A DNA stretch of 64,000 nt from Coriobacteriaceae bacterium EMTCatB1 (GTDB lineage Bacteria > Actinomycetota > Coriobacteriia > Anaerosomatales > Anaerosomataceae): assembly GCA_001950395.1 (NCBI GenBank), contig BDLO01000001.1:124001-188000 (forward strand), read 5' to 3'. The position numbers and the translations under genes are program-made. The notes under the pieces were generated by a model that was given only the letters and a program-made list of their open reading frames with translations, did not search any database and was not told the DNA's origin. Position 1 is the first letter of the stretch; each line of letters opens with the position of its first letter. Below are positions 26,317 to 35,369 of this stretch, in pieces.

Positions 26317-27470
26317 GCGGCATCGGGGATACGCTCTCACGGGTCGTGCAGGCGGTCCAGGAGGTCATCGCTGCACCGATGGCGAACCTCGGAGCGGCCA
26401 TGCTCCTGCTCGCCGCATTGGCTCTGCTGCTCCTGATCGTGGTCGTCGTGCTGGCGCTTCTGATCCTGCCCTCGCCCAAGACGCCACCTCGCGCACGGGA
26501 GCCGATCAAGCGCGCACAGCGTCGGAACCGCGGGCGCATCCGGGGCGGGACGTGGGTCGTCGTCGCGGCGATCGTCGTCGTGGCTGTCGTAGGCGGCTAC
26601 GTCGGGACTTCCCGCGACGAGTACTGCCTGTCGTGCCACGACGCCACGACCTTCTCCGCAACGCAGCGGCAGGCATCATCGGTGTCTTCCACGGGGACGG
26701 TCTCGCAGATCCACTCTGGGGTCCGCTGCGTATCCTGCCACGACGAGCGCTTGCCCGTGGGGCTGGCATCGAACCTCTCGTCACGGCTCCGTTGGGCGAT
26801 CAAGGGATTCACGGGCGGCGATCCCGATGCCGGCGAAGCGAGCGTGCCTGCCCGACGATGCTTGGCGTGCCATCGCGCGATGCTCTCCCGTTCGACCGAG
26901 TCGACTGAAAGCGGCGTCGTGATGTCTCACAAGGAGCCAGTCCTTTCAGGCGCGCCGTGCACGGACTGTCACAAGAATGCCGGCCACAAGCAGGGTCCCC
27001 AGGGCGTCTCGATGAACACGTGCCTGCGCTGCCACGACGGCACGGCTGCAGCGGCGGACTGCGGCGAATGCCACAAAAAGGACACGGCGTTCGCGGCACG
27101 GGCGCGGCGCACCTTCTCCTTCGTGCATCTGCCACCGATCACGGAGTGCGGAGGATGCCACGATCAAAAGGTGTGCGACGCGTGCCATGGGCTGAGGATG
27201 CCGCATCCACAGGACTTTCTCGCGGGCGAGCACGCGCGCTACGCCGGGTTCGAGAAGAAGAACCTGTGCTGGCGGTGCCACACGCTTGCGGACTGCGGCC
27301 GGTGCCACTCCGTGAAGGCGCCGGGGCTCGGCGCGTGGGGGCATGGCACCGGGAACTGGTGGCGTTACGAGCACGGCAGGGTGACGCCGAAAGGGGCGCA
27401 AGCCGGGTGCGGGTGTCACGGCAGGAGCCCGTACGCGCGCGCAGGCAACTACTGCAAGGCGTGCCACTGA
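26313..27470 (+). CDS. membrane-anchored undecaheme c-type cytochrome (NapC/NrfH-like anchoring)
   Basis: A 385-residue protein. Two N-terminal hydrophobic segments (about 24-52 and 78-95) are joined by a basic loop. Heme sites start right after the second one (DEYCLSCH), as in quinol-oxidising NapC/NirT-type anchors. Eleven CXXCH motifs are present. An additional GCGCH near the C-terminus has only one residue between the Cys and is not a standard site. It ends in CKACH-stop. The position after the dodecaheme gene suggests it passes electrons from the menaquinone pool to the soluble cytochromes (inference). Confidence 0.9.
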   Translation: MSGIGDTLSRVVQAVQEVIAAPMANLGAAMLLLAALALLLLIVVVVLALLILPSPKTPPRAREPIKRAQRRNRGRIRGGTWVVVAAIVVVAVVGGYVGTSRDEYCLSCHDATTFSATQRQASSVSSTGTVSQIHSGVRCVSCHDERLPVGLASNLSSRLRWAIKGFTGGDPDAGEASVPARRCLACHRAMLSRSTESTESGVVMSHKEPVLSGAPCTDCHKNAGHKQGPQGVSMNTCLRCHDGTAAAADCGECHKKDTAFAARARRTFSFVHLPPITECGGCHDQKVCDACHGLRMPHPQDFLAGEHARYAGFEKKNLCWRCHTLADCGRCHSVKAPGLGAWGHGTGNWWRYEHGRVTPKGAQAGCGCHGRSPYARAGNYCKACH

Positions 27471-27503
27471 GGCGTGGGTGCACGAGCGGCGCATCGGCTG
27501 TGG

Positions 27504-27509
27504 TAGAAT
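27504..27509 (+). promoter_or_regulatory. possible extended -10 promoter of leuD-leuB
   Basis: TGGTAGAAT at 27501-27509 has the TGn extension plus TAGAAT. No good -35 is found 17 nt upstream. A start near 27516 would give a 44-nt leader before leuD. It would let leuD-leuB be expressed apart from the cytochrome genes. Confidence 0.4.
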
Positions 27510-27559
27510 CCCTGCACCGCTCACGCGCCCGTGCAGCGCAGCGCACTCAGGAGGCCCCC

Positions 27560-28057
27560 ATGCGATTCGAAGGCACCGCTCACCGTTACGGTCGCGACAT
27601 CGACACCGACGTCATCATCCCCGCTCGCTACCTCAACACGAGCGATCCAGACGAGCTCGCGGCGCACTGCCTCGAAGACCTCGACTCAGAGTTCGTGTCG
27701 AAGGTGCAGCCAGGCGACATCCTCGTGGCCGAGGAGAACTTCGGGTGCGGTTCGTCCCGCGAGCACGCCCCCATCGCCATCAAGCACGCGGGTGTCGCGG
27801 CCGTGGTGGCGAAGAGCTTCGCGCGCATCTTCTACCGCAACGCTATCAACACCGGGCTGCCGATCTTCGAGTCGCCCGAGGCCGTCGACGGCATCCGTTC
27901 CGGCGACAGGGTGGCGATCGACGCGGACGCCGGCGTCATCACGAACCTGACGACGGGCGAGTCCTGGAACGCGCAGCCGTTCCCGCCGTTCATCCGCGAG
28001 ATCATCGAGCGCGGCGGGCTGGTGGCGTACGCGCGGGAGAAGGTGAGCCGCCGGTGA
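27560..28057 (+). CDS. leuD: 3-isopropylmalate dehydratase small subunit
   Basis: A 165-residue swivel subunit with [33 protein letters not shown] and [15 protein letters not shown]. The substrate loop YLNT is the form common in bona fide bacterial LeuD, unlike YKFK in the paralogue at 5907. ATG 27560 follows AGGAGGCCCCC inside a longer ORF. It overlaps leuB by GTGA. It should partner LeuC from 18833. Confidence 0.95.
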   Translation: MRFEGTAHRYGRDIDTDVIIPARYLNTSDPDELAAHCLEDLDSEFVSKVQPGDILVAEENFGCGSSREHAPIAIKHAGVAAVVAKSFARIFYRNAINTGLPIFESPEAVDGIRSGDRVAIDADAGVITNLTTGESWNAQPFPPFIREIIERGGLVAYAREKVSRR

Positions 28058-29160
28058 CCACCCACCGCATCTGCTTGCTTCCCGGCGACGGCATCGGACC
28101 GGAGATCACGGCCGAGGCCGTCAAGGTGCTCGAGGCCATCGGTCGGCGTTTCGGCGTCCGCTTCGAGTTCGAGGAGGCGCTGCTCGGCGGCGCCGCCATC
28201 GACGCGACGGGAACGGCGCTTCCTGACGAGACGCTTGCCGCGGCGCAGTCGGCGGACGCCGTGCTGCTCGCAGCGATCGGCGGGCCGAAGTGGGACTCCA
28301 CCGACCCCGACGCTCCACGTCCGGAGCAAGGGCTGCTCGGCATCCGCAAGGCGCTCGGGCTGTACGCCAACCTGCGCCCGGTGCGCATCTTCGAGCCGCT
28401 CATCGGCGCGAGCACCCTCAAGCCTGAGGCGCTTGAGGGAGTGGACATGCTCATCGTCCGCGAACTCACCGGCGGGCTGTACTTCGGTCCACGCGCGCGC
28501 GAGCGGGAGGTCGAGGGTGCCGGCGCGGGAGGGTCGCGCGGCATGCGGGCGTACGACACCTGCGTGTACACCGAGATGGAGATCGAGCGCATCGCGCGGG
28601 TCGCCTTCGAGGCGGCGCGCGGGCGGCGCGGGCGCGTGCACTCGGTCGACAAGGCGAACGTGCTCGAATCGAGCCGTCTGTGGCGCGAGGTGGTGCACCG
28701 CGTGCACGACGCCGAGTACGCCGACGTGGAGCTTGCCGACCAGCTCGTCGATAACACCGCGATGCAGCTCATACGCTACCCAGCGCAGTTCGACGTGATC
28801 CTCACCGAGAACATGTTCGGCGACATCCTCTCGGACGAGGCGAGCATGCTCACCGGCTCGCTCGGCATGCTCGCGAGCGCGTCGCTCGGCGACGGCACCG
28901 CGCTGTACGAGCCGAGCCACGGCAGCGCGCCCGACATCGCTGGCCAGGGCGTCGCGAACCCGCTCGCGATGCTGCTTTCGGTGGAGCTGATGCTGCGGCA
29001 CTCCTTCGCGATGCACGAGGCCGCAGATGCGCTCGCGCGAGCGATCGAAGGCGTGCTCGCCGATGGGTGGCGCACGCGCGACATCGCCGGACCCGAGACG
29101 CTGCCGCAGCGCACGGTCGGGACGAGCGCGATGGGCGACCTGGTGGCAGAGCGCATCTGA
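28054..29160 (+). CDS. leuB: 3-isopropylmalate dehydrogenase
   Basis: A 368-residue NAD-dependent oxidative decarboxylase of the leucine pathway. It carries the IPMDH signatures [47 protein letters not shown] and [15 protein letters not shown], plus the cofactor loop [14 protein letters not shown] with the Asp expected of NAD-specific enzymes. The start GTG 28054 overlaps the leuD stop. It differs clearly from the isocitrate-type enzyme at 6468. Confidence 0.96.
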   Translation: MTTHRICLLPGDGIGPEITAEAVKVLEAIGRRFGVRFEFEEALLGGAAIDATGTALPDETLAAAQSADAVLLAAIGGPKWDSTDPDAPRPEQGLLGIRKALGLYANLRPVRIFEPLIGASTLKPEALEGVDMLIVRELTGGLYFGPRAREREVEGAGAGGSRGMRAYDTCVYTEMEIERIARVAFEAARGRRGRVHSVDKANVLESSRLWREVVHRVHDAEYADVELADQLVDNTAMQLIRYPAQFDVILTENMFGDILSDEASMLTGSLGMLASASLGDGTALYEPSHGSAPDIAGQGVANPLAMLLSVELMLRHSFAMHEAADALARAIEGVLADGWRTRDIAGPETLPQRTVGTSAMGDLVAERI

Positions 29161-29184
29161 GGGCAGTCCACCGCGTGTCCGGTG

Positions 29185-29213
29185 TTCGCCCCGCGCTCTA
29201 TTCGCGGTACTAT
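29185..29213 (+). promoter_or_regulatory. weak predicted promoter of ilvE-cimA
   Basis: TTCGCC (29185-29190) and TACTAT (29208-29213), 17 nt apart, in the 98-nt gap after leuB. The -10 is fair and the -35 poor. Confidence 0.35.
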
Positions 29214-29258
29214 TACGATTCACACTGCAGTGCCGCACGGACAGGGAAGGGGAGCGCC

Positions 29259-30176
29259 ATGGCCGGTCTGCCGAAGGTCGACTACATCTGGATGGACGGC
29301 GAGCTCGTCGAGTGGGACAAGGCCACGGTCCACGTGCTCACGCACGCGCTGCACTACGGCTCCGGCGTCTTCGAGGGCATCCGCTGCTACAAGACCGCCG
29401 ATGGGCCGGCCGTCTTCCGTCTCCGCGACCACATGGAGCGGTTCGAGCGGTCTGCGCGCATGATCATGATGGACCTCGGCATGAGCGTCGATGAGCTCTG
29501 CGAGGCCGTGAAGGAGACCGTCCGCGCCAACAACCTGCCGGAGTGCTACATCCGCCCGATCGCCTTCCGCGGGTACGGCGTCATGGGTCTCGATCCGATC
29601 CCCGCTCCTGTGCAGATCGTCATCGCCGCGTGGCCGTGGGAGACCTACATGGGCGAGGAGGCGCTGACGCGCGGGGTCGACGTGGGTATCTCGTCGTGGC
29701 GCCAGCGCGGGATCAACTCGCTTCCGCCGGCCATCAAGGCGACGGGCAACTACCTGAACTCCTCGCTCGCGCGTATCGAGGCGAACCGCCACGGCTACAA
29801 CGAGGCCATCCTCCTCAACGAAGAGGGCAAGGTCTGCGAGGGCACCGGCGAGAACATCTTCGTGGTGCGCGACGGCGTGATATCGACCCCGCCCGTGTCC
29901 GACGGGATCCTCGAGGGCATCACGCGCGACTCGATCATGGTCATCGCCGACGACCTGGGGTATCCGGTCATCGAGGAGTCGCTCGTGCGCACCGACCTGT
30001 ACGCCGCCGACGAGGTGTTCATGACCGGCACCGCCGCCGAGGTCGTGCCGGTGCGGTCGGTCGACGGCCGCGTCATCGGCGATGCCGGGCCGATCACGCT
30101 GGAGCTGCAGAAGACGTTCTTCCGCGTCGTGCACGGCGAGGAGCCGGCGTACGAGGAGTGGCTGGAGCGCGTCTAG
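29259..30176 (+). CDS. ilvE: branched-chain amino acid aminotransferase
   Basis: A 305-residue fold-type IV PLP aminotransferase catalysing the last step to Val, Leu and Ile. The class IV start YIWMDGELVEWDKATVHVLTHALHYGSGVFEGIRCY is plain. The PLP Lys lies in LPPAIKATGNYLNSSLA, and the C-terminal signature is NEEGKVCEGTGENIFVV ... EVFMTGTAAEVVPV. ATG 29259 follows GGAAGGGGAGCGCC. cimA starts at its last base. Confidence 0.96.
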   Translation: MAGLPKVDYIWMDGELVEWDKATVHVLTHALHYGSGVFEGIRCYKTADGPAVFRLRDHMERFERSARMIMMDLGMSVDELCEAVKETVRANNLPECYIRPIAFRGYGVMGLDPIPAPVQIVIAAWPWETYMGEEALTRGVDVGISSWRQRGINSLPPAIKATGNYLNSSLARIEANRHGYNEAILLNEEGKVCEGTGENIFVVRDGVISTPPVSDGILEGITRDSIMVIADDLGYPVIEESLVRTDLYAADEVFMTGTAAEVVPVRSVDGRVIGDAGPITLELQKTFFRVVHGEEPAYEEWLERV

Positions 30177-31759
30177 TGGTCGTGCTGTACGACACCACGC
30201 TTCGCGACGGCACGCAGCGAGAAGGCATGTCCCTCTCGGTGGAGGACAAGCTGCGCATCGCCCAGCGCCTGGACGACCTCGGCATCCGCTACATCGAGGG
30301 CGGCTTCCCGGGCAGCAATCCGAAGGACATGGAATTCTTCGAGCGGGCGCGAGGGCTCGACCTCGCCAACGCGACGATCGTGGCGTTCGGCGCGACGTGC
30401 CGCAAGGACCTCGCGCCGGAACGCGACGCGGGGCTGCAGGCGCTCCTCGACACCGGATGCGAGGCGCTGTGCATCTTCGGCAAGGCGTGGGACGTGCACG
30501 TCACCGAGACGCTCCAGGCGTCGCTCGAGGAGAACCTGCGCATGGTGCGCGAGAGCGTCGCGTACCTGAAGTCGCACGGCAAGTCAGTGTTCTTCGACGC
30601 CGAGCACTTCTTCGACGGCTACCTCCACAACGCCGGCTACGCGATCGAGGTGTGCCGGGCGGCGGCCGAGGCGGGCGCTGACGCGGTGGTCCTGTGCGAC
30701 ACCAACGGCGGGACGCTCCCGCAGGCCGTACACCGGATCGTGCTGACGATGGCGGGCGAGCTCGACGTGCCGCTCGGCATCCACGCGCACAACGACGGCG
30801 GCTGCGCGGTGGCGAACTCGCTTCTGGCGGTCGACGCGGGCTGCACGCACGTGCAAGGCACGATCAACGGTTACGGCGAGCGAGCCGGCAACGCCGACCT
30901 CACCGCGATAATCCCGGCGCTGAAGCTCAAGATGGGCGTCGACTGCGTGACCGACGACCAGCTGCGGCTGCTCACCGAGGTCTCGCACTTCGTGGCGGAG
31001 ACCGCGAACATCTCTCCGAACCCTCACCAACCATACGTAGGGGCGAGCGCGTTCGCGCACAAAGGCGGCGTCCACGCCTCTGCGGCCGCTCGGTTGCCAG
31101 AAGCGTACGAGCACGTCGACCCGACGCTCGTCGGCAACATGGCGCGCGTGGTCGTGAGCGAGCTCGCGGGCCGTGCCTCGCTGGTCCTCAAAGCGCACGA
31201 GATGGGCATCTCGCTTCAGGTTGACGATCCGACCACGAGCGCGTTGCTCGACGAGGTCAAGCGTCTCGAGCACAAAGGGTACACCTTCGAGGCGGCTGAC
31301 GCCTCGCTCGAGATCATGCTGAGGAAGGCGCTCGGCACCTACGAGCCGTTCTTCCGATTGGAGTCGTTCCGCGTGATCATGGAGAAGCGCGAGGACGGCA
31401 AGGTGATGACCGAAGCGACAATCAAGGTGCACGTCGCAGGCCATCGCTTCATCGCCACGGCGGAGGGCAACGGTCCCGTCAACGCGCTCGACAAGGCCCT
31501 GCGCATCGCGATCGGGCGGTTCTATCCAGCGCTCGACGCCATCGAGCTCACCGACTTCAAGGTGCGCGTGCTCGACGAGAAGAAGGGCACCGCCGCGGTC
31601 ACGCGCGTGCTCATCGAGTCCAGCGACGGCGAGAAGAGCTGGGGCACGGTCGGGGTCTCTGAGAACATCATCGAGGCGTCGTGGGAGGCGTTGGTCGATT
31701 CGGTGGAGTTCGGGCTCTCGCATCCCAGGCAGGAGAACGCGGCTCCTGAGCGAAAGTGA
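30176..31759 (+). CDS. cimA: (R)-citramalate synthase
   Basis: A 527-residue LeuA-like acyltransferase of the citramalate synthase type: VVLYDTTLRDGTQREGMSLSVEDKLRIAQRLDDLGIRYIEGGFPGSNPKD, IHAHNDGGCAVANSLLAVDAGC and NGYGERAGNADLTAIIP, with a C-terminal LeuA-like regulatory domain. It makes citramalate from pyruvate and acetyl-CoA, giving 2-oxobutyrate through LeuCD/LeuB and so isoleucine without threonine deaminase. GTG 30176 overlaps the ilvE stop (TAGTG). Confidence 0.93.
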   Translation: MVVLYDTTLRDGTQREGMSLSVEDKLRIAQRLDDLGIRYIEGGFPGSNPKDMEFFERARGLDLANATIVAFGATCRKDLAPERDAGLQALLDTGCEALCIFGKAWDVHVTETLQASLEENLRMVRESVAYLKSHGKSVFFDAEHFFDGYLHNAGYAIEVCRAAAEAGADAVVLCDTNGGTLPQAVHRIVLTMAGELDVPLGIHAHNDGGCAVANSLLAVDAGCTHVQGTINGYGERAGNADLTAIIPALKLKMGVDCVTDDQLRLLTEVSHFVAETANISPNPHQPYVGASAFAHKGGVHASAAARLPEAYEHVDPTLVGNMARVVVSELAGRASLVLKAHEMGISLQVDDPTTSALLDEVKRLEHKGYTFEAADASLEIMLRKALGTYEPFFRLESFRVIMEKREDGKVMTEATIKVHVAGHRFIATAEGNGPVNALDKALRIAIGRFYPALDAIELTDFKVRVLDEKKGTAAVTRVLIESSDGEKSWGTVGVSENIIEASWEALVDSVEFGLSHPRQENAAPERK

Positions 31760-31801
31760 AACACACGGGGGCTGCACGTTGACCTGCGAACGGGGTCGCT
31801 C

Positions 31802-32551
31802 ATGAGGGTCGTGCGCGTGTTCCACGACGAGGACGTCAGGTACGGCTTGGCGGATGAGGGGAGCGTGACGCTCATCTCCGACGAGCCGTTCGCGGCGTGG
31901 GAGCCGGAGGCCGTCGTCCCGCTCGGTCACGCGCAGCTCTTGCCGCCGACCATCCCGACGAAGGTCGTCTGCGTCGGGATCAACTACCGCGAGCACGCTC
32001 GCGAGATGGGGCACTCTCTCCCCGACGAGCCGGTGATCTTCCTGAAGCCCCCGACCTCGGTGGTCGGCCCTCACGGGCAGATCCGGATACCCGACCGGCT
32101 CGAGGCGGTGGACTACGAGGCCGAGCTCGCCGCCGTCATCGGGCGGCGGACGCACCGGGTCTCGCCGATCGACGCCCAGAAGAGCATTCTGGGATTCACC
32201 TGCGCGAACGACGTCACCTCGCGCGAGCTGCAACGCAAGGACGGGCAGTGGACGCGCGCGAAGGGGTTCGACACGTTCTGTCCGCTCGGGCCGTGGATCG
32301 AGACTGACGTCGACCCACGCGACTTGCTCGTCGAGTCGTACGTGAACGGCGAGCTCAGGCAGCGCGCCCGCACCAGCGACATGATCTTCGACGTCTTCAC
32401 GCTCGTGAGCTTCATAAGCCACGTGATGACGCTGCTTCCCGGAGACGTGGTGCTCACGGGCACGCCGTCGGGAGTCGGGCCCATGCGCCGCGGCGACGTC
32501 GTCGAGGTGCGCATCGAGGGCGTCGGGAGCCTCGTGAACCACGTCGCGTGA
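31802..32551 (+). CDS. fumarylacetoacetate hydrolase-family protein
   Basis: A 249-residue FAH-fold enzyme. Motifs: TKVVCVGINYREHAREMG, EPVIFLKPPTSVVGP, DYEAELAAVIGR (metal Glu) and GFTCANDVTSRELQRKDGQWTRAKGFDTFCPLGPW, ending in GDVVLTGTPSGVGPMRRGDVVEVRIEGVG. Family members include acylpyruvases, oxaloacetate decarboxylases or tautomerases and 2-hydroxyhepta-2,4-diene-1,7-dioate isomerases. The substrate is not determinable; an oxaloacetate or acylpyruvate role is plausible. ATG 31802 lies 42 nt after cimA with no strong ribosome site. Confidence 0.88.
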   Translation: MRVVRVFHDEDVRYGLADEGSVTLISDEPFAAWEPEAVVPLGHAQLLPPTIPTKVVCVGINYREHAREMGHSLPDEPVIFLKPPTSVVGPHGQIRIPDRLEAVDYEAELAAVIGRRTHRVSPIDAQKSILGFTCANDVTSRELQRKDGQWTRAKGFDTFCPLGPWIETDVDPRDLLVESYVNGELRQRARTSDMIFDVFTLVSFISHVMTLLPGDVVLTGTPSGVGPMRRGDVVEVRIEGVGSLVNHVA

Positions 32552-32612
32552 GATTGTGTCAGTGGCGTGTGGTATGCTCCACCCAGTCGCGCTCCGGTTC
32601 CGGAGGTGGTCC

Positions 32613-34931
32613 TTGCTGAGACGACCCAGCATCTGGGCATCCATCATTCTCGCGCTGGCAGTCGCGGCTCCGAGCGTCGCCGTCGCGCTCCCGCGCGACT
32701 TCTTCGACTTCCGAGCGTCAGGCCAGGCGGTCTACGAGGACTTCGTGATTAGACCTGAGCTGCACTACGACGCGGCGAACGGCACGCTGGTGGCTGTCTA
32801 CCAGGGTTACGGTTTCGATCCATACGCAGCGGTTTACAACCTCGGAAAGAAGGAATGGGTCGGCTCCTGGCGGATAGCGGACAATCCGCTGGCCCTCGAC
32901 GAGCACGGCGGCCCTGCGCTGGTCGAGGACTCGAGCGGCTGCTACCACGTGTTCTACGGCTCGCACAACTCGGCGATCCTGCACGCGCGCAGCGTACGGC
33001 CTCACGACGCCAGCCGCTGGGTCACGCTCGGGCCGGTGATGGTCCCCGCCTCGGAAGCGTCGACCGCGCTCGTGGAGGCGCGAGGAACCTATCCGCAGCC
33101 TTCTGTCGACCAGAGCGGGACCGTCAACCTGCTCTACCGGAGCAACGGCGGTCTGTTCAGCGACTGGGTGATGATCACGAGCGCAGACGGATGCGCGACC
33201 TGGTCGGCGCCGGAGCAGGTCCTCGACGGCGTGTCGAACGAGCAGGGCTGGTACGCCAGCTCCTGGTCCGGACCGGACGGCGATCTGCACGTGGTTGCGG
33301 CGCGTCTCGACTACGACGCGTGGCGGTCCGACCCCTTCGCACGGCAGGGCTTGTACTACCTCAGGCGCGACGCCGGGACGGGGGTTTGGGAGAACGCAGC
33401 GGGCGACGAGGTGCCCGCTCCCCACGACCGGTCCACGCTCGACCGCGTGTGTCTGGCGCACGCCCCGGCAGGTCGGTACGTGAACCAACCCGTGGTGCGC
33501 GTCCTGGAGGACGGTTCGCCCATCATCGTGTTCGTGTCGGGAGATGCGAGCGACCTCGCGTCCTGCCGATGGGAGTCGATCAGATGGGTGCCTGAGTCAG
33601 GGGCGTTCAGCGTTCCAGCTCGGATCGCGGCCACCGACCACCTCTTCGACGCCGGAACGTTCGTCGTGGGAAGAGGTGGCGGTCTTGAGGCGTACTTGAC
33701 CGTCGGTGGGCAGCCCGACGAGATGTCCCCGCTGTGGAGCAGCGGGTTTGCGACGCGCGGCGGGAACGTCGCGAAGTTCGCATCGGAAGACGGCATCGAG
33801 TGGCGTCAAGCCGGGGCCGTACGGGTGGCCAGAGGGCCGTGGGAGCGGTTCAACAACCCGCAAGCGGCTCTGCTGCCTGATGGCCGGATAGCGGTCTTGT
33901 ATTGCGAAACGAACGATGACTACACGGCCAGCGAATCGAAGGTGTTCCTCTGGTTGGATGGGGAGCCCGCAGTTCGCGACTTCGTCGCACGCGGCTCTCG
34001 TATCGCTGGTGACGACCGCTACGAGACCGCTGTCGAGGTATCGCGTGAAGCGTTCCCGTCCAAGGCGACGACGGTGGTGGTCGCCACCGGCGAAGACTTC
34101 GCGGACGCGGTGACGGCCGCGCCGCTTGCCGCCTCGCTCAGGGCGCCCCTGCTTCTCGTGCGGCGGAACCGCCTGGACGACGTCGTCGCTGCTGAGATCA
34201 GGCGGCTTGGCGCGCGGTATGCGGTGGTGGTCGGAGGTCCGGGCGCGGTCTCGGAGGGGGTGGCGAACGCCGTGCGCGCGCAGCTCGTACGCGAGCGGCG
34301 CGTGGACCGCGTCGCCGGGCCCGACAGGTACGGGACTTCGGCGGCAGTCGCCTCGCGGATGGCAGAGGTGCGCGGCGACCCGCACGGGGTCGTGCTTGCC
34401 ACGGGCGACAACTTCCCCGACGCCATCGCAGGCGGCGTGCTGTCTGCGCGCAAGAACATGCCCGTGCTGCTGACGCGTTCCGGGCAGATCCCCGAGGCGG
34501 CCGCGGATTTCATCTCTCGCGTCGGGCCAGCCGAGATCGTCGTCATAGGAGATGCTACGGTGGTAAGCGACGAGGCGGTGTCGCAAGCTCTCGAGCTTTC
34601 GCCCGGGGCTTCGGCGATCCGTCTTGGCGGACCGACGCGGTACGACACGGCGGCAGCTGTGGTCGAGCACGCTCTTGAGCGGGGTATCACCATGGAGCAG
34701 TTCGTGGTGTGCACTGGCGAGGCGTTCCCCGACGCGCTCACGGCAAGCGTGCTCGCGGCACGGCGCAACAGCGCTGTCCTGCTCACGCGACGCTACGAGC
34801 TCCCGGAGCCGAGCGCGCGGATCGTCCGCGACCATCGAGACGAGGTGCTCCGCTGGACCGTGGTCGGGGGCACGGGCGTGGTGAGCGCCGGTCCCATCAG
34901 GGGCATCTCAGCTTCGGTGCTCTCTCCGTGA
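32613..34931 (+). CDS. secreted surface protein: N-terminal sialidase-like propeller and three CWB2 cell-wall-binding repeats
   Basis: The ORF opens at 32556, but TTG 32613 has CGGAGGTGG at ideal spacing and starts a signal peptide (LLRRPSIWASIILALAVAAPSVAVA), giving 772 residues. Residues about 35-450 look like a beta-propeller of exo-sialidase/BNR type (YHVFYGSHNSAILHA; GTVNLLYRSNGGLFSDW). Residues about 460-770 hold three putative cell-wall-binding repeat 2 units (RIAGDDRYETAVEVSREAF; RVAGPDRYGTSAAVASRM; RLGGPTRYDTAAAVVEHAL), each with a DxFPDAL-type and a VVIGGxxVVS-type motif. CWB2 anchors proteins non-covalently to wall polymers. The ligand of the propeller is unknown. Confidence 0.88.
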   Translation: MLRRPSIWASIILALAVAAPSVAVALPRDFFDFRASGQAVYEDFVIRPELHYDAANGTLVAVYQGYGFDPYAAVYNLGKKEWVGSWRIADNPLALDEHGGPALVEDSSGCYHVFYGSHNSAILHARSVRPHDASRWVTLGPVMVPASEASTALVEARGTYPQPSVDQSGTVNLLYRSNGGLFSDWVMITSADGCATWSAPEQVLDGVSNEQGWYASSWSGPDGDLHVVAARLDYDAWRSDPFARQGLYYLRRDAGTGVWENAAGDEVPAPHDRSTLDRVCLAHAPAGRYVNQPVVRVLEDGSPIIVFVSGDASDLASCRWESIRWVPESGAFSVPARIAATDHLFDAGTFVVGRGGGLEAYLTVGGQPDEMSPLWSSGFATRGGNVAKFASEDGIEWRQAGAVRVARGPWERFNNPQAALLPDGRIAVLYCETNDDYTASESKVFLWLDGEPAVRDFVARGSRIAGDDRYETAVEVSREAFPSKATTVVVATGEDFADAVTAAPLAASLRAPLLLVRRNRLDDVVAAEIRRLGARYAVVVGGPGAVSEGVANAVRAQLVRERRVDRVAGPDRYGTSAAVASRMAEVRGDPHGVVLATGDNFPDAIAGGVLSARKNMPVLLTRSGQIPEAAADFISRVGPAEIVVIGDATVVSDEAVSQALELSPGASAIRLGGPTRYDTAAAVVEHALERGITMEQFVVCTGEAFPDALTASVLAARRNSAVLLTRRYELPEPSARIVRDHRDEVLRWTVVGGTGVVSAGPIRGISASVLSP

Positions 34932-35054
34932 TGCCGCCCGTCCGTCTGTCAGGACGCGCCGTCCGTTTGCCGCACGGCTCCACATGATGTCGGTGGAGGG
35001 TGGTAGCATACACCCGTCATCTTGTGGTCGCGAGTGCTCACGGGGAGCGCAGCC

Positions 35055-35369
35055 ATGTCTTCTGAACAGCTTCGGACGCCCGAGGTAGAGTCGTTGCTCG
35101 AGGCCTTCGCGTCGTTAGACGACGCAGACGACATCTACGCGTTCCTCCTCGACGTCTGCACCATCCGCGAGATCCAAGAGATGGCTCAGCGGCTGGCGGT
35201 GGCTCGGATGCTCGCCGGGGGCGTGCACTATCCCGAGATCACGCGCATCACCGGCGCCTCTCCGACCACGATCAGCCGCGTGAGCCGGTGCGTGAACTAC
35301 GGAGCCGGCGGCTACCAGAAGGTCATCCAGCGCCTAGGCGCAATCAGCGGAGCGGGTGAGCGGTCGTGA
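35055..35369 (+). CDS. TrpR/YerC-YecD-family transcriptional regulator
   Basis: A 104-residue helix-turn-helix protein: LLEAFASLDDADDIYAFLLDVCTIREIQEMAQRLAVARMLAGGVHYPEITRITGASPTTISRVSRCVNYGAGGYQKVI. This is the TrpR-superfamily layout of the YerC/YecD group, some members of which have been proposed as histidine-pathway repressors (HisR) in Gram-positive bacteria. ATG 35055 follows GGGAGCGCAGCC. The stop overlaps the start of dnaE (GTGA). The his operon begins 3.5 kb downstream with a palindrome-rich promoter, making it the prime candidate regulator. Confidence 0.88.
   Translation: MSSEQLRTPEVESLLEAFASLDDADDIYAFLLDVCTIREIQEMAQRLAVARMLAGGVHYPEITRITGASPTTISRVSRCVNYGAGGYQKVIQRLGAISGAGERS

Noticed and set aside
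25015-26340. 441-aa minus-strand ORF opposite the dodecaheme cytochrome
   Set aside because: The plus strand has twelve CXXCH motifs and a signal peptide; the minus frame is low-complexity Arg/Ala.
32554-32578. Promoter TTGTGT ... TATGCT before the CWB2 gene
   Set aside because: Spacing is only 13 nt. The TATGCT box alone may be a -10, but no acceptable -35 was found.
30584-32647. 687-aa minus-strand ORF opposite cimA and the FAH gene
   Set aside because: Arg/Val/His/Asp-rich composition typical of antisense reading of GC-rich genes. The plus-strand genes carry clear catalytic motifs and the minus frame has none.
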